A stretch of DNA of 64,000 nt, taken from CAVQJU01 sp963754955. GTDB taxonomy: Bacteria; Acidobacteriota; Vicinamibacteria; Vicinamibacterales; CAVVIG01. The translations under genes and the position numbers were made by a program. The notes under the pieces are model-generated. The model saw nothing but the letters and a program-made list of their open reading frames with translations. It did not search any database and was not told the origin of the DNA. The first letter of the stretch is position 1. Each line of letters begins with the position of its first letter. The stretch covers positions 372,001 to 436,000 of the forward strand of contig CAVWHY010000009.1 of NCBI GenBank assembly GCA_963754955.1, given 5' to 3'. This document shows positions 44,278 through 52,635 of this stretch, piece after piece.

Positions 44278-46325
44278 ACAGAGACGATCTGTACGACGGT
44301 ATCAGCGGCGATGTGGCCGTCAGCCGCTACGTCCTCCGCATCGGGAATCCGTTCGGCGCGACGGTCCGCGAAGCCTCGAGATCCGAGCGCCCGCACGTCC
44401 ATGCCCGGCCGACGCCCGTTCTTCTCCACCCCAAATCGATGCGCGGCCTGTTCGGACGACAGGTGGAGCTGGCGGCGGCGCTTTCGGGCCTCGATGGCGG
44501 ACTGACCGTTGAAGTGACCGGCGAGGCCGGGGTCGGCAAGACAGCCTTCCTCCGGCAGCTGGCGCATCATCCGCGAGCCGCGTCCTTCAAGGACGGCGTT
44601 GTGTATTTGACGGCGCGGCACCAATCCCCCGCCGACGTGCTGCAGCTCATATTCGACGCGTTCTACGACAGCGAGCAGACGTGCAAACCCACGGAAGCCG
44701 ACATCCGGCGAACGCTTCAGAACAAACAGGCTCTCGTCCTGCTCGACGATGTCCAGATGGCGCAGCACGACCTCGAACACGTTCTGGACATCGCGCCGCA
44801 GTCGGCCTTCGTCGTCGCGACGCGGATGCGGTGCCTGTGGGGCGAGGTGCGCGCGGTGCCGCTCGACGGCCTGCCGGCAGAGTACGCGTTGCAGCTGCTC
44901 GAGCGCGACATGGAGCGCCCGCTGGCCCCGGCGGAGCGATCGGCGGCGGACGCGCTCTGCGCGGAGCTCGGTGGCTACCCTCTCCGAATCCTGCAGGCCG
45001 CGGCATTCGTCCGCGACAATCCAGACGCGCTCGACGTCTGGGCCGGCGGGATCACGGCAGCAGCGATCGTCCGGCAGCTGATGGCGCCGATCGACGATAA
45101 ACAGCGCCGCGTTCTGCTCGCGCTCACCGCGCTTCCAGGCGTGCCGCTGCCCGTTTCACATGCGTCGGGCATCGCTGATGTCCCGGATATCGAGGCGTCC
45201 GTGATGGCGCTCGTCCGGTGCGGGCTCGTGCTCGGCATGAACTCGCGGTACCGCCTGGCGGATGGAGTCAGCGATCAGCTCCGGCGAGCGGACGATCTCA
45301 AACCGCCGGTGAATCGCGCGATCACCTACTTCACCGCGTGGGCCGAGCGGAACAGGCGCAGCCCGGACACGCTGTTGCTCGAATCCGAGGCGCTGCTGCG
45401 CGCGCAGCAGTGCGCCCTCGAGTTCCGCCGCTGGGGCGAGGCGTTCCGGATCGGCAGGCTGCTCGAAGGGGCGCTCGTGTCGGGCGCGAGGTGGGGAGGA
45501 TGGGCGACTGCCGTCAAAGCGTGCCTCGCCGCCGCCCGGGCGACCGGCGATCGATCGGGCGAAGCCTGGGCGCTTCACGAACTCGGCACCCGCGCGCTGT
45601 GTCTGGGCGAGTCGGCCATGGCGCGGTCGTCGCTCGGCCAGGCGTTAAAGCTGCGCGACGCGCTTGAAGGAGAGCGGGACGCTGCCGCCATCACCAGGCA
45701 GAACCTTGATTTCGTCCTCGCGCCGGTCCCGCACCTGCCGCAACCGTCCGCCGCTCAATTCGATGATGCGCGGTTTTCCGATACGTTCGATGTCTACTCG
45801 CTGCCGCTTCGAGATGTGGTCCACCCGGCAATCCGCGTCGGACGAAGCGGTGGTTCAATGGCCGGGCCTCTGACGGTGATGCTGCTGGCCATCGCGTGCG
45901 CGATCACGTACGCAATTCCCGCGGCGAAGCAGTCCCTGCAGTCGTGGAATGTTGCCGGCATCTCTTCACCGCAGACGATGCCGGAAGCGGCGCCCACGAC
46001 CGCTCCGCCCGAACCTGAGCCGACGAGTGCGGCTCCGCCGGTATCGGAACCCGAGGCGAGCGCCAGCGAGGCTGCTGCCGCTCCAAGCATCCTTATCTTC
46101 TCGCCCCGCCCCGGGTCCATCGCCGGGCGCGCGCCCACGCAACTCTGCTACGCCGTCAGCGGCGCGACGGAGGCGCGGATTGAGCCGGGCATCGGGCCAG
46201 TCGATCCCGCGGGCACGCTCACCTGCGTTCGCGTGTCGCCGAGGCGCACGACGACGTACGAGCTGACGGCGTCTGATCGCGACGGGCATCAGGTCAATCA
46301 GCAACTGGTGATCATCGTCCCGTGA
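44274..46325 (+). CDS. Membrane-anchored STAND/NB-ARC-type ATPase
   Basis: The 683-residue protein starts at TTG 44274. Residues 60-320 are a P-loop domain: Walker A GEAGVGKT at 83-90, Walker B ALVLLDDV at 153-160, and a winged-helix-like part after LGGYPLRIL, as in NB-ARC/STAND proteins. Residues 340-500 are helical and TPR-like (RSGEAWALHELGTRALCLGE). A single membrane helix (GPLTVMLLAIACAITYAI, about 527-544) is followed by a Pro/Glu linker and an Ig-like C-terminal domain with two cysteines outside the membrane. Thus an ATPase sensor faces the cytoplasm with an external domain. A signalling or defence role is possible but not shown. Confidence 0.78.
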   Translation: MNRDDLYDGISGDVAVSRYVLRIGNPFGATVREASRSERPHVHARPTPVLLHPKSMRGLFGRQVELAAALSGLDGGLTVEVTGEAGVGKTAFLRQLAHHPRAASFKDGVVYLTARHQSPADVLQLIFDAFYDSEQTCKPTEADIRRTLQNKQALVLLDDVQMAQHDLEHVLDIAPQSAFVVATRMRCLWGEVRAVPLDGLPAEYALQLLERDMERPLAPAERSAADALCAELGGYPLRILQAAAFVRDNPDALDVWAGGITAAAIVRQLMAPIDDKQRRVLLALTALPGVPLPVSHASGIADVPDIEASVMALVRCGLVLGMNSRYRLADGVSDQLRRADDLKPPVNRAITYFTAWAERNRRSPDTLLLESEALLRAQQCALEFRRWGEAFRIGRLLEGALVSGARWGGWATAVKACLAAARATGDRSGEAWALHELGTRALCLGESAMARSSLGQALKLRDALEGERDAAAITRQNLDFVLAPVPHLPQPSAAQFDDARFSDTFDVYSLPLRDVVHPAIRVGRSGGSMAGPLTVMLLAIACAITYAIPAAKQSLQSWNVAGISSPQTMPEAAPTTAPPEPEPTSAAPPVSEPEASASEAAAAPSILIFSPRPGSIAGRAPTQLCYAVSGATEARIEPGIGPVDPAGTLTCVRVSPRRTTTYELTASDRDGHQVNQQLVIIVP

Positions 46326-46387
46326 CCACTGAACAGGTTGGCGCGCGGCCCGTGGCGTCTGTGTTACGCTGCGCGAAGAGGGCATCT

Positions 46388-47446
46388 ATGCGGCGTTATG
46401 TGATCGCGTGCGCGATGACGGTCGTGACAGTCGGCGGGACGGCGGCACTGATCCACGCGCAGGCGAGAGACTCGGCGGAAGCGTCGGCGGCGGCCGTCGC
46501 CAACCCGAAGTGGACGCCGCCGAAGCTCGCGTGGGGCCATCCGGATCTTCAGGGCATCTGGACCAGCGACGACATGCGTGGCATCCCGATGTCCCGGCCG
46601 ACGCAGTTCGGGACTCGCCGATCTCTGACGGACGAGGAATTCACGCAGCGCGCGACGGAGCGCGGCAAGGCGCGCGAGTTCGACAACGCCCGGACGGGTA
46701 CGTTCCGCAACGAAGAGGGGTCGCGCAACTTCGGCTATACCTCGCTCGTCATCGATCCGCCGGACGGCCGTGTTCCCGCCTTGACGCCCGAAGCCCAGGC
46801 GCGGCGGCCCGTCCCCGGCACCAACGGCGTGGGGCCGTTCGACAGCGTCGAGGACTTCAACTCCTACGATCGCTGCATCACCCGAGGCCTGGCAGGGTCG
46901 TGGCTGCCGGTCGTCTACGGCAACGGCGCGCGCATCATGCAGACGCCCGACGCCGTCGTCATCGCGTACGAGATGGTGCACGACACGCGCGTCATCCCCC
47001 TCGATGGCCGCCCGCACATCGGCAGCGGCATCCGCCAGCTGATGGGCGATTCGCGCGGGCATTGGGAGGGCAACACGCTCGTCATCGAGACGACGAACTT
47101 CACGGATCGCACCGCCGTCGGCCCAAACGGCGGCGGCGCCAGGCACAGCGCGGCGATGAAGATGACGGAGCGGATCACTCGTATCGATCCGCAGATGCTC
47201 GACTACGAATTGCGCATCGACGACCCGAAGACGTACGTCGCGCCATGGACCCTGCGGATGACGTTGACGCGTCAGCCCGGCTACGTCATCTACGAATACG
47301 GCTGCCACGAGGGGAACGGGGCCGTCCGCAACTCGCTGAGCGGCGAGCGCGCCTACGAGAAAGAGGCCGCCGCGAATGCGGCGAAGGGGCTTCCCCCGCC
47401 CGAACGTGTGTTCGAGCGCGTCAACGGAGACGATCGCGGGCGATAG
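46388..47446 (+). CDS. Secreted protein of the WEGNTLVI family (paralogue)
   Basis: ATG 46388 gives a signal peptide (MRRYVIACAMTVVTVGGTA) and 352 residues. It has HPDLQGIWTSDDMRGIPMSR, DSVEDFNSYDRCITRGL, DGRPHIGSGIRQLMGDSRGHWEGNTLVIETTNFTDRT and ITRIDPQMLDYELRIDDP. The gene at 30554 is a shorter paralogue. The family is abundant in Vicinamibacteria but uncharacterised; the recurring Trp-Glu-Gly segment may be a binding site. It stands alone between the STAND ATPase and a convergent DksA-like gene. Confidence 0.75.
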   Translation: MRRYVIACAMTVVTVGGTAALIHAQARDSAEASAAAVANPKWTPPKLAWGHPDLQGIWTSDDMRGIPMSRPTQFGTRRSLTDEEFTQRATERGKAREFDNARTGTFRNEEGSRNFGYTSLVIDPPDGRVPALTPEAQARRPVPGTNGVGPFDSVEDFNSYDRCITRGLAGSWLPVVYGNGARIMQTPDAVVIAYEMVHDTRVIPLDGRPHIGSGIRQLMGDSRGHWEGNTLVIETTNFTDRTAVGPNGGGARHSAAMKMTERITRIDPQMLDYELRIDDPKTYVAPWTLRMTLTRQPGYVIYEYGCHEGNGAVRNSLSGERAYEKEAAANAAKGLPPPERVFERVNGDDRGR

Positions 47447-47480
47447 CGTCCCCCGGGCGAACCCGCCGACTCGACTGCAG

Positions 47481-47843
47481 CTAAAGCGTCGGCGTTCTCG
47501 AAGACGCCGCCTGCTCCTGTTGCTGTTGGTGTTTCAGGCAATAGGCGCTCCAGGGCACGGCCTCGAGCCGGCGCTCTTCGATAGGTTCCCCGTCCACCAC
47601 ACATCTGCCGAATGTCCCGGCGGCCACGCGACCCAATGCCTCGCGGACCTGCTGCAGAACGGCCCCGGTGTGTTCGGCTTCGGTAAATTCTTCGGACGCC
47701 GTCTCGCCCGCAACGCTCGCATCGCCGAGGTCGTGAGCAGAATCGATGAATTGCTCGCGGCCGTAATCCGCTTCACGGCCCACGCGCGCGGCGAGACTTT
47801 TTTCGAGATCGATCAGGCGCTGCTTGTAGTGCTGAATGTCCAT
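47481..47843 (-). CDS. TraR/DksA-like protein with degenerate zinc finger
   Basis: A 120-residue protein with the helical-hairpin part (QHYKQRLIDLEKSLAARV, GREQFIDSAHD, QVREALGRVAAGTFGRC) of the DksA/TraR family. The finger normally is CxxC-x17-CxxC; here it reads CVVD and CLKH, so two of the four ligands are Asp and His. A metal site may be altered or lost. The coiled-coil tip Asp pair of DksA is not clear, so direct RNA polymerase control is uncertain. It lies 32 bp after the DJ-1/PfpI gene on the same strand. Confidence 0.8.
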   Translation of the reverse strand: MDIQHYKQRLIDLEKSLAARVGREADYGREQFIDSAHDLGDASVAGETASEEFTEAEHTGAVLQQVREALGRVAAGTFGRCVVDGEPIEERRLEAVPWSAYCLKHQQQQEQAASSRTPTL

Positions 47844-47875
47844 GCCTGTTCCCCGAATGTGATGACCTGGCGGCG

Positions 47876-48466
47876 TTACGGCGTCGCGTCCGCCGTGTGA
47901 TGGCCCTGCTGGCCGCGGCTGTGGCGTCCCTCAGCGAATTCTTCAATCATCTTCCGGTTGAAGGCCGGGATGTCGTCGGGCTTGCGCGATGTGACGAGCC
48001 CGTTGTCAACGACGCACTCGCGATCGATCCAGGTGGCCCCGGCATTCCTGAGGTCCGTCTGCAAAGACGGCCAGGACGTCAACGTTCGCCCGTTCACCGC
48101 TTCAGCTTCAATCAGCGTCCACGGTCCATGACAGATGGCGGCGATGGGTTTGCCGCTGGTTGCGAATGCCTTCACGAACCGGACTGCCTCGGCATTCATG
48201 CGCAGCTTGTCGGGATTCATCACGCCGCCCGGCAACAGCAGCGCGTCGTAGTCATCCGGACGAGCTTCGGCCAACGTCCGATCGACCCGTATCTCATCGC
48301 CCCATTTCGTGTGCTGCCAACCCTTGACCGAGCCGGATTGTGGGGACACGACCTCGACGGTCGCGCCGGCCGCCTCGAGCGCCTTCCGCGGCTCGGTCAA
48401 CTCCACCTGCTCGAAACCCTGCTCGACCACAGCGGCGATCCGTTTGCCTCGCAGCTCTCCTGCCAT
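47876..48466 (-). CDS. DJ-1/PfpI family protein (YhbO-like)
   Basis: A 196-residue protein: RIAAVVEQGFEQVELTEP with the conserved Glu, LLLPGGVMNPDKLRM, and the nucleophile elbow AICHGPW containing the reactive Cys. This is the layout of PfpI/YhbO-type proteins linked to stress protection and protein or glyoxal repair. The last 15 residues are a polar tail. Probably cotranscribed with the DksA-like gene. Confidence 0.9.
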   Translation of the reverse strand: MAGELRGKRIAAVVEQGFEQVELTEPRKALEAAGATVEVVSPQSGSVKGWQHTKWGDEIRVDRTLAEARPDDYDALLLPGGVMNPDKLRMNAEAVRFVKAFATSGKPIAAICHGPWTLIEAEAVNGRTLTSWPSLQTDLRNAGATWIDRECVVDNGLVTSRKPDDIPAFNRKMIEEFAEGRHSRGQQGHHTADATP

Positions 48467-48580
48467 TTGTCACCCCCGAAGGTATCCGCCCGACGAAAAC
48501 GCATGCAATGGGAGTTCCGGACAGCGTGGCAAATATCGTGGCCTGCCGGTTGCAGACCGAATCGGCACACGAGGTGCCGA

Positions 48581-48775
48581 ATGAACGATGACCGCAACGT
48601 CGAGGATGACCGGAACGACGACCGGGCAGAAGAGGTCGTCGGCTCTGAAGGTGGCGCGGCCCCGTGGGGCGGATCGAGCCGCGTAGACAAAGAGGAGAGC
48701 GCGCCGGAAGAACGAAGCCCCGGAGACAACGAGGAGCCGGCATGGACCCCGAGCGAGCGGCCGCAGAAGACCTGA
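48581..48775 (+). CDS. Small acidic, disordered protein (uncertain)
   Basis: A 64-residue open frame from ATG 48581: MNDDRNVEDDRNDDRAEEVV, then Gly/Pro/Glu-rich. It is highly polar and has no hydrophobic core, so it would be disordered. It lies in the 325-bp gap between the DJ-1/PfpI start and the ACP phosphodiesterase end, and no clear ribosome site is seen. It could be a real stress peptide or chance. Confidence 0.3.
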   Translation: MNDDRNVEDDRNDDRAEEVVGSEGGAAPWGGSSRVDKEESAPEERSPGDNEEPAWTPSERPQKT

Positions 48776-48791
48776 CCGTCAGCCATTGGCG

Positions 48792-49391
48792 TCACGGGAG
48801 TGATTCGAGGAACTCGGCACACCTCGTGCGCAGATCGGGCAGGAACTCGTCGAAGTCGTCAGAGAACCGATCGAAATGGTCGGCCAGCATCCGCCCGGCC
48901 GTGCCGATCGTCGCGGCGACCGGACGCCGCTGCGCCATCCCCTGCAGCGCGCGTTCGATACCGCGCGCACTCGCGTACCCGCCGAGCCAGTCCCCGCGAG
49001 TCATGCTTCGGACCAGCGGATGCACGCCTGCCGGCAACCGGTGCAGGTTGCCGCCGAGGGTGCGGTACACATCCTGCGCGTAAACGGACAGCGGCTGCGG
49101 ATGATGTTCGGTCCATCGCCGCGCGAGCACGTGATCGTAGAACACGTCGACGATGACGGCGGACAGCCTTCCGTATTCCTGGGCCACGATCCGCTTGCTG
49201 CGATGAACGGCGGGGTGACGATCCGAGAACGCGTCGATCGCCCGGTGCATCTGGATGCCGGCGCGGAGCCGCTCGGTCACGCCCTGGTGCTCGAACCGCT
49301 GGACTCGTCCCTTGACGAAATCCCCAAGCAGGTTTCCCAGCCGCAGTTCGTCATCGTCGCCGGCCAGCAGGAAGTGAACGAGATAGTTCAC
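48792..49391 (-). CDS. acpH: Acyl carrier protein phosphodiesterase (AcpH, DUF479)
   Basis: A 199-residue HD-like protein: MNYLVHFLLAGDDDELRLGNLLGDFVKG at the start, then IQMHRAIDAFSDRHPAVHRSK and VDVFYDHVLARRW. The His/Asp residues that bind the catalytic metal are in LxH, GDF, HRxID and YDHxLA. AcpH removes the 4'-phosphopantetheine arm from ACP. It follows the flavin monooxygenase by 12 bp. Confidence 0.88.
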   Translation of the reverse strand: MNYLVHFLLAGDDDELRLGNLLGDFVKGRVQRFEHQGVTERLRAGIQMHRAIDAFSDRHPAVHRSKRIVAQEYGRLSAVIVDVFYDHVLARRWTEHHPQPLSVYAQDVYRTLGGNLHRLPAGVHPLVRSMTRGDWLGGYASARGIERALQGMAQRRPVAATIGTAGRMLADHFDRFSDDFDEFLPDLRTRCAEFLESLP

Positions 49392-49403
49392 CCGGGCGCC
49401 CGG

Positions 49404-50552
49404 TCAATATAGCGGCGTGTTCGGCTCGAGACCGCACAGCACCCGCCCGTACAGTTCGACGGCCGTCGGCGAGTGCATGATCGCGTGGTTCGCGAGCGCC
49501 TGCATGTCGCGCTGGAACCGCTGCATCGGCACGTGCGACTGGATAGAGGAGGCGCCGCTCGCGTAAAAGAGCAGATCGACCGCCTCGCGTGCCAGGCCCG
49601 TCGCGTAGCCGATGCGCGCGCGCGATCGGACCCGGTCTTCGAGCGTCATCGGACCGCCCTGAAGTTCGTCCAGCGTCGCCGCGGCGCGTTGCACGTGCGC
49701 GACGGCCGAATCGATCTTGAGCGACGCCTCACCCACCTGGAGGTGCGTCACCGGCGCGGCCGACTTGTCCATATACGTCGTGTACATGATGCCGCGTCCC
49801 GGCAGCCGATCGAAGAACGCCTCGAGCGCGCCGCGCGCGATGCCGAGCGGCGTGCCGCCGCCGTTCACGACCAGCACCTGGGCGAGCGGGTAATTGAAGT
49901 ACGGATTGCCGCTGTTGTGGCGTTCCGGGTAGCGGCCGTCCACCATGTCCGGCAACGGCAGCGCGCGATGGGCCGGCACGAAGACGTTCTCGGCCACGAC
50001 GGTGTTGCTGCCGGTACCGGCCATGCCGCTCGCGTACCAGTCGTCGAGAATCGTCAGCTCGCGGCTCGAGACGAGCATGCAGTACGGCAGCGGGTCGCCG
50101 CCGTCCTGCGTCGCCAGCGCCACCACCAGCGTCCAGTGCGCGCCGTGGCAGCCGGTGTTGTACGGCCAGCGCCCGTTGACGAGGAAGCCGTCGCCGTTAC
50201 GAACGGCGGTGCCCGTCGGAGAGAACACGCCCGCGATCCTCGGAACGCCGCCGGCGAATATTTCGTCCTGCGCCCGGTCGGGGAAGACGCTCGCGGTCCA
50301 GACCATGGCGCTGTAGATGGTCGCGACCCAGGAGGTCGACGGACAGCCGCGGGCGACCTCCGCCAGGACGCGGCACTGCGTGTCGAAGCTGGCCTCGTCA
50401 CCGCCGAACTTCTTCGGCGCCATCATCCGGAACACGCCGGCCTGGTCGAGCGCGGCGAGGGTTTCGGCGGGAACCCGCCGCTCTTTCTCGGCCGTGGCTG
50501 CATGTCGACGAAGCATCGGCACGAGGGCGGCCGTCCGCTCGACGAGATTCAT
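49404..50552 (-). CDS. Acyl-CoA-dehydrogenase-fold flavin monooxygenase (group D, HpaB/HsaA-like)
   Basis: A 382-residue protein with N-terminal helices (AALDQAGVFRMMAPKKFGG, CPSTSWVATIYSAMV), a beta middle (VNGRWPYNTGCHGAHW, GMAGTGSNTVVAENVFVP) and a C-terminal helical bundle. The SxxW and GTGSNxV segments match group D two-component monooxygenases such as HsaA rather than true acyl-CoA dehydrogenases; the catalytic Glu of dehydrogenases is not seen. These hydroxylate aromatic rings with reduced flavin from a partner reductase, which is not visible here. Confidence 0.85.
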   Translation of the reverse strand: MNLVERTAALVPMLRRHAATAEKERRVPAETLAALDQAGVFRMMAPKKFGGDEASFDTQCRVLAEVARGCPSTSWVATIYSAMVWTASVFPDRAQDEIFAGGVPRIAGVFSPTGTAVRNGDGFLVNGRWPYNTGCHGAHWTLVVALATQDGGDPLPYCMLVSSRELTILDDWYASGMAGTGSNTVVAENVFVPAHRALPLPDMVDGRYPERHNSGNPYFNYPLAQVLVVNGGGTPLGIARGALEAFFDRLPGRGIMYTTYMDKSAAPVTHLQVGEASLKIDSAVAHVQRAAATLDELQGGPMTLEDRVRSRARIGYATGLAREAVDLLFYASGASSIQSHVPMQRFQRDMQALANHAIMHSPTAVELYGRVLCGLEPNTPLY

Positions 50553-50677
50553 GGCGAGATTGTGCCGTGAGCGCCCTCAAAAGTCGATCCGGTTCAGCCC
50601 TGGTCGTCCTGAACGCGTCGGCCGGCGCCGTAATTCAGCACTGACGGCCTGGGCGCAAGGAGGCTACTATTAACACC

Positions 50678-51640
50678 GTGGAACGACCCAGGCAGCTCCG
50701 CGTCGTCGTCGCCGACGATCGCGAAGAATTCGGCAAGGCGGCGACCCGCCTCCTTGCTCCCACGTGCGACGTCGTCGCGACCGTCCGCGACGGCGTGTCG
50801 GCCATCGCCGCCACATCCGAGTTCGAACCCGACGTGGTGATTCTCGATATCGCCATGCCGGACCTCGACGGTTTCCAGACAGCCGCCCGCATCCAGGCCT
50901 CGGGCTCGTCGGCGCGGATCGTGTTCCTGTCGAGCTACGCGGGCGACGACTTCGTGCTCGCCGGAGTGGCACGCGGCGCGTCCGGGTTCGTGTCGAAATC
51001 CGCGATGTACCCGGACCTGGCTGAGGCCGTGAGCCACGTGGCCGAAGGACGATCGTTTGTGCCATCGGCGCGCGTGCTGCCACAGTGGCGGCGCGCAGCG
51101 GGCCACCGGCACGATCTGCTTCCTTATGCGACGGACGAAGATCTCGTCATCGCGGTGACGGGGTTCGTCGACAGTGCCCTGGAGGCCGGCGATTCGGTGA
51201 TTGCAGTCGTGAGCGCGCTCCACCGGAACGCACTGGACGAGGAGTTCGAGCAGCGCGGCGTCAACATCGCCGCGCTGGCCGGCTCCGGCCGTTACACGGC
51301 GGTCGACTCGACGATTGCGCTCGAATCGATTCTCGCCGGCGGCATACCGGATGCCGATTTGTTCGCGGCGGCAATGGATCCGCTCGTCGACCGGGCACTG
51401 TCCGCGGCCACGTCGTCCAGTCCGCACGTGACCGTCTTCGGCGAGATCGCGCCGCTGCTCGGCGCGCGCGGCGACGTGGATGGCATGCTTCGCCTCGAGC
51501 GAATCGCGAGCGTGTACACAGCCGCGCGCCCGGTGTCGATTCTGTGCGGCTACTCGACCGGATGCTGCGACGACGCGCCCGTGTACGCCGGGATCTGCGC
51601 GCAGCACTCGACCATCGTTTCAGCCACCCCGACGCGATAA
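50678..51640 (+). CDS. Receiver-domain protein fused to a MEDS sensory domain
   Basis: A 320-residue protein from GTG 50678. Residues 5-120 are a response-regulator receiver: VVVADDREEF (acid pair), VVILDIAMPDLDGF (phosphorylated Asp), FLSSYAG and VSKSA (Thr/Ser and Lys switch). Residues 140-305 match the MEDS domain of DcmR-type sensors (FVDSALEAGDSVIAVVSALHR, FGEIAPLLGARGDV), and CGYSTGCCD holds clustered cysteines near the end. There is no DNA-binding domain. The receiver normally precedes a DNA-binding output, so this may act as a phosphorylation-controlled sensor. No histidine kinase adjoins. Confidence 0.82.
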   Translation: MERPRQLRVVVADDREEFGKAATRLLAPTCDVVATVRDGVSAIAATSEFEPDVVILDIAMPDLDGFQTAARIQASGSSARIVFLSSYAGDDFVLAGVARGASGFVSKSAMYPDLAEAVSHVAEGRSFVPSARVLPQWRRAAGHRHDLLPYATDEDLVIAVTGFVDSALEAGDSVIAVVSALHRNALDEEFEQRGVNIAALAGSGRYTAVDSTIALESILAGGIPDADLFAAAMDPLVDRALSAATSSSPHVTVFGEIAPLLGARGDVDGMLRLERIASVYTAARPVSILCGYSTGCCDDAPVYAGICAQHSTIVSATPTR

Positions 51641-51686
51641 TCCACCGACTGAATAATCGAGAACGGGCTGAGCACAGGCTCAAGCC

Positions 51687-52607
51687 ATGGAGATGTTGAC
51701 GATGCACATGCACAAGTTGAGCGCACCATTACTGGTCACCTGCGTTGCGCTGTTGATCGGCACTGCCCAATCGGCGTCAGCCGCAGAAATTCTCATCGCC
51801 GACGCGAAATCCCAGCCCGAGAGCCTGGCTGTCGCGCCAGGCGGGGTGCTGATCGTCGGCAGCGCGAGCAGTCCGTTTGTCTACAAGGTGCGGCCGGGCG
51901 CCACCACCGCCGAGAAGTTCGTGGATGCCAGCGCTGAAGGTGCCGGCACCTTTTTCCTCGGGATGCTGGCAGATCCCGCGACGAACACGCTGTGGACGTG
52001 TCAGCTGACCCCGGTGCCGGACGCAACGCCGGCGAGACGTCATACCGCGCTGCGAGGGTTCGATCTTTCCACCGGCGCCCAGAAACTTCGCTGGAACCTG
52101 CCGAGCCTGCAGGGTGACAGCAGTACCTGCAACGACTTCGCGGTGGGACCTGACAAGGCGCTGTATATCACCGACACCACGAACAGCAGGATCTACAAAC
52201 TGGCGGCCGGCGCCTCCGCGGCCGAACTCTTCCTGGAGCATCGGGCACTCTATGGCATCGACGGCATTACCTTTCTGAATGGCACGCTGTACGTGAATAA
52301 CGTATTCTCGAACAACCTCTACCGCATCCCGATAGACGCCGCGGGCAAACCCGGGCAGCCCGTGGATATCTGGATGGATCAACCGGTGAAGGCGCCGGAT
52401 GGCATGCGCGCGGCCAACGGCAAATTGCTCGTGGCGGAGAATGGCAGCGGCAAGATTTCCGTGATGACCGTCACGGGCGACAAGGCCAGCGTCACGGTCA
52501 TCAAGGAAGGCTTGAACACACCGACCGCAGTCGAGCCTGCGGGCGACGTGATCTGGATCGCCGAACGCGGCACAGGCAAGGCTGTCTCGATTCCGATGCC
52601 GAAGTGA
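51687..52607 (+). CDS. Secreted SMP-30/NHL-like beta-propeller
   Basis: About 306 residues with a signal peptide (HKLSAPLLVTCVALLIGTAQ) after clustered ATGs (51687, 51693, 51702, 51708). Blade motifs recur: SLAVAPGGVLIVGSASS, NDFAVGPDKALYITDTTNS, GIDGITFLNGTLYVNN and PDGMRAANGKLLVAEN. It belongs to the broad gluconolactonase/strictosidine-synthase-like propellers. Its neighbour 28 bp downstream is a PQQ sugar dehydrogenase, so the pair may oxidise a sugar and then handle the resulting lactone. Confidence 0.75.
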   Translation: MEMLTMHMHKLSAPLLVTCVALLIGTAQSASAAEILIADAKSQPESLAVAPGGVLIVGSASSPFVYKVRPGATTAEKFVDASAEGAGTFFLGMLADPATNTLWTCQLTPVPDATPARRHTALRGFDLSTGAQKLRWNLPSLQGDSSTCNDFAVGPDKALYITDTTNSRIYKLAAGASAAELFLEHRALYGIDGITFLNGTLYVNNVFSNNLYRIPIDAAGKPGQPVDIWMDQPVKAPDGMRAANGKLLVAENGSGKISVMTVTGDKASVTVIKEGLNTPTAVEPAGDVIWIAERGTGKAVSIPMPK

Positions 52608-52635
52608 AGGAACGCACAAGGAGAGATAGGGAGAA

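Noticed and set aside
49404..50552. Acyl-CoA dehydrogenase
   Set aside because: Motifs fit group D flavin monooxygenases better, and the dehydrogenase catalytic Glu is not seen.
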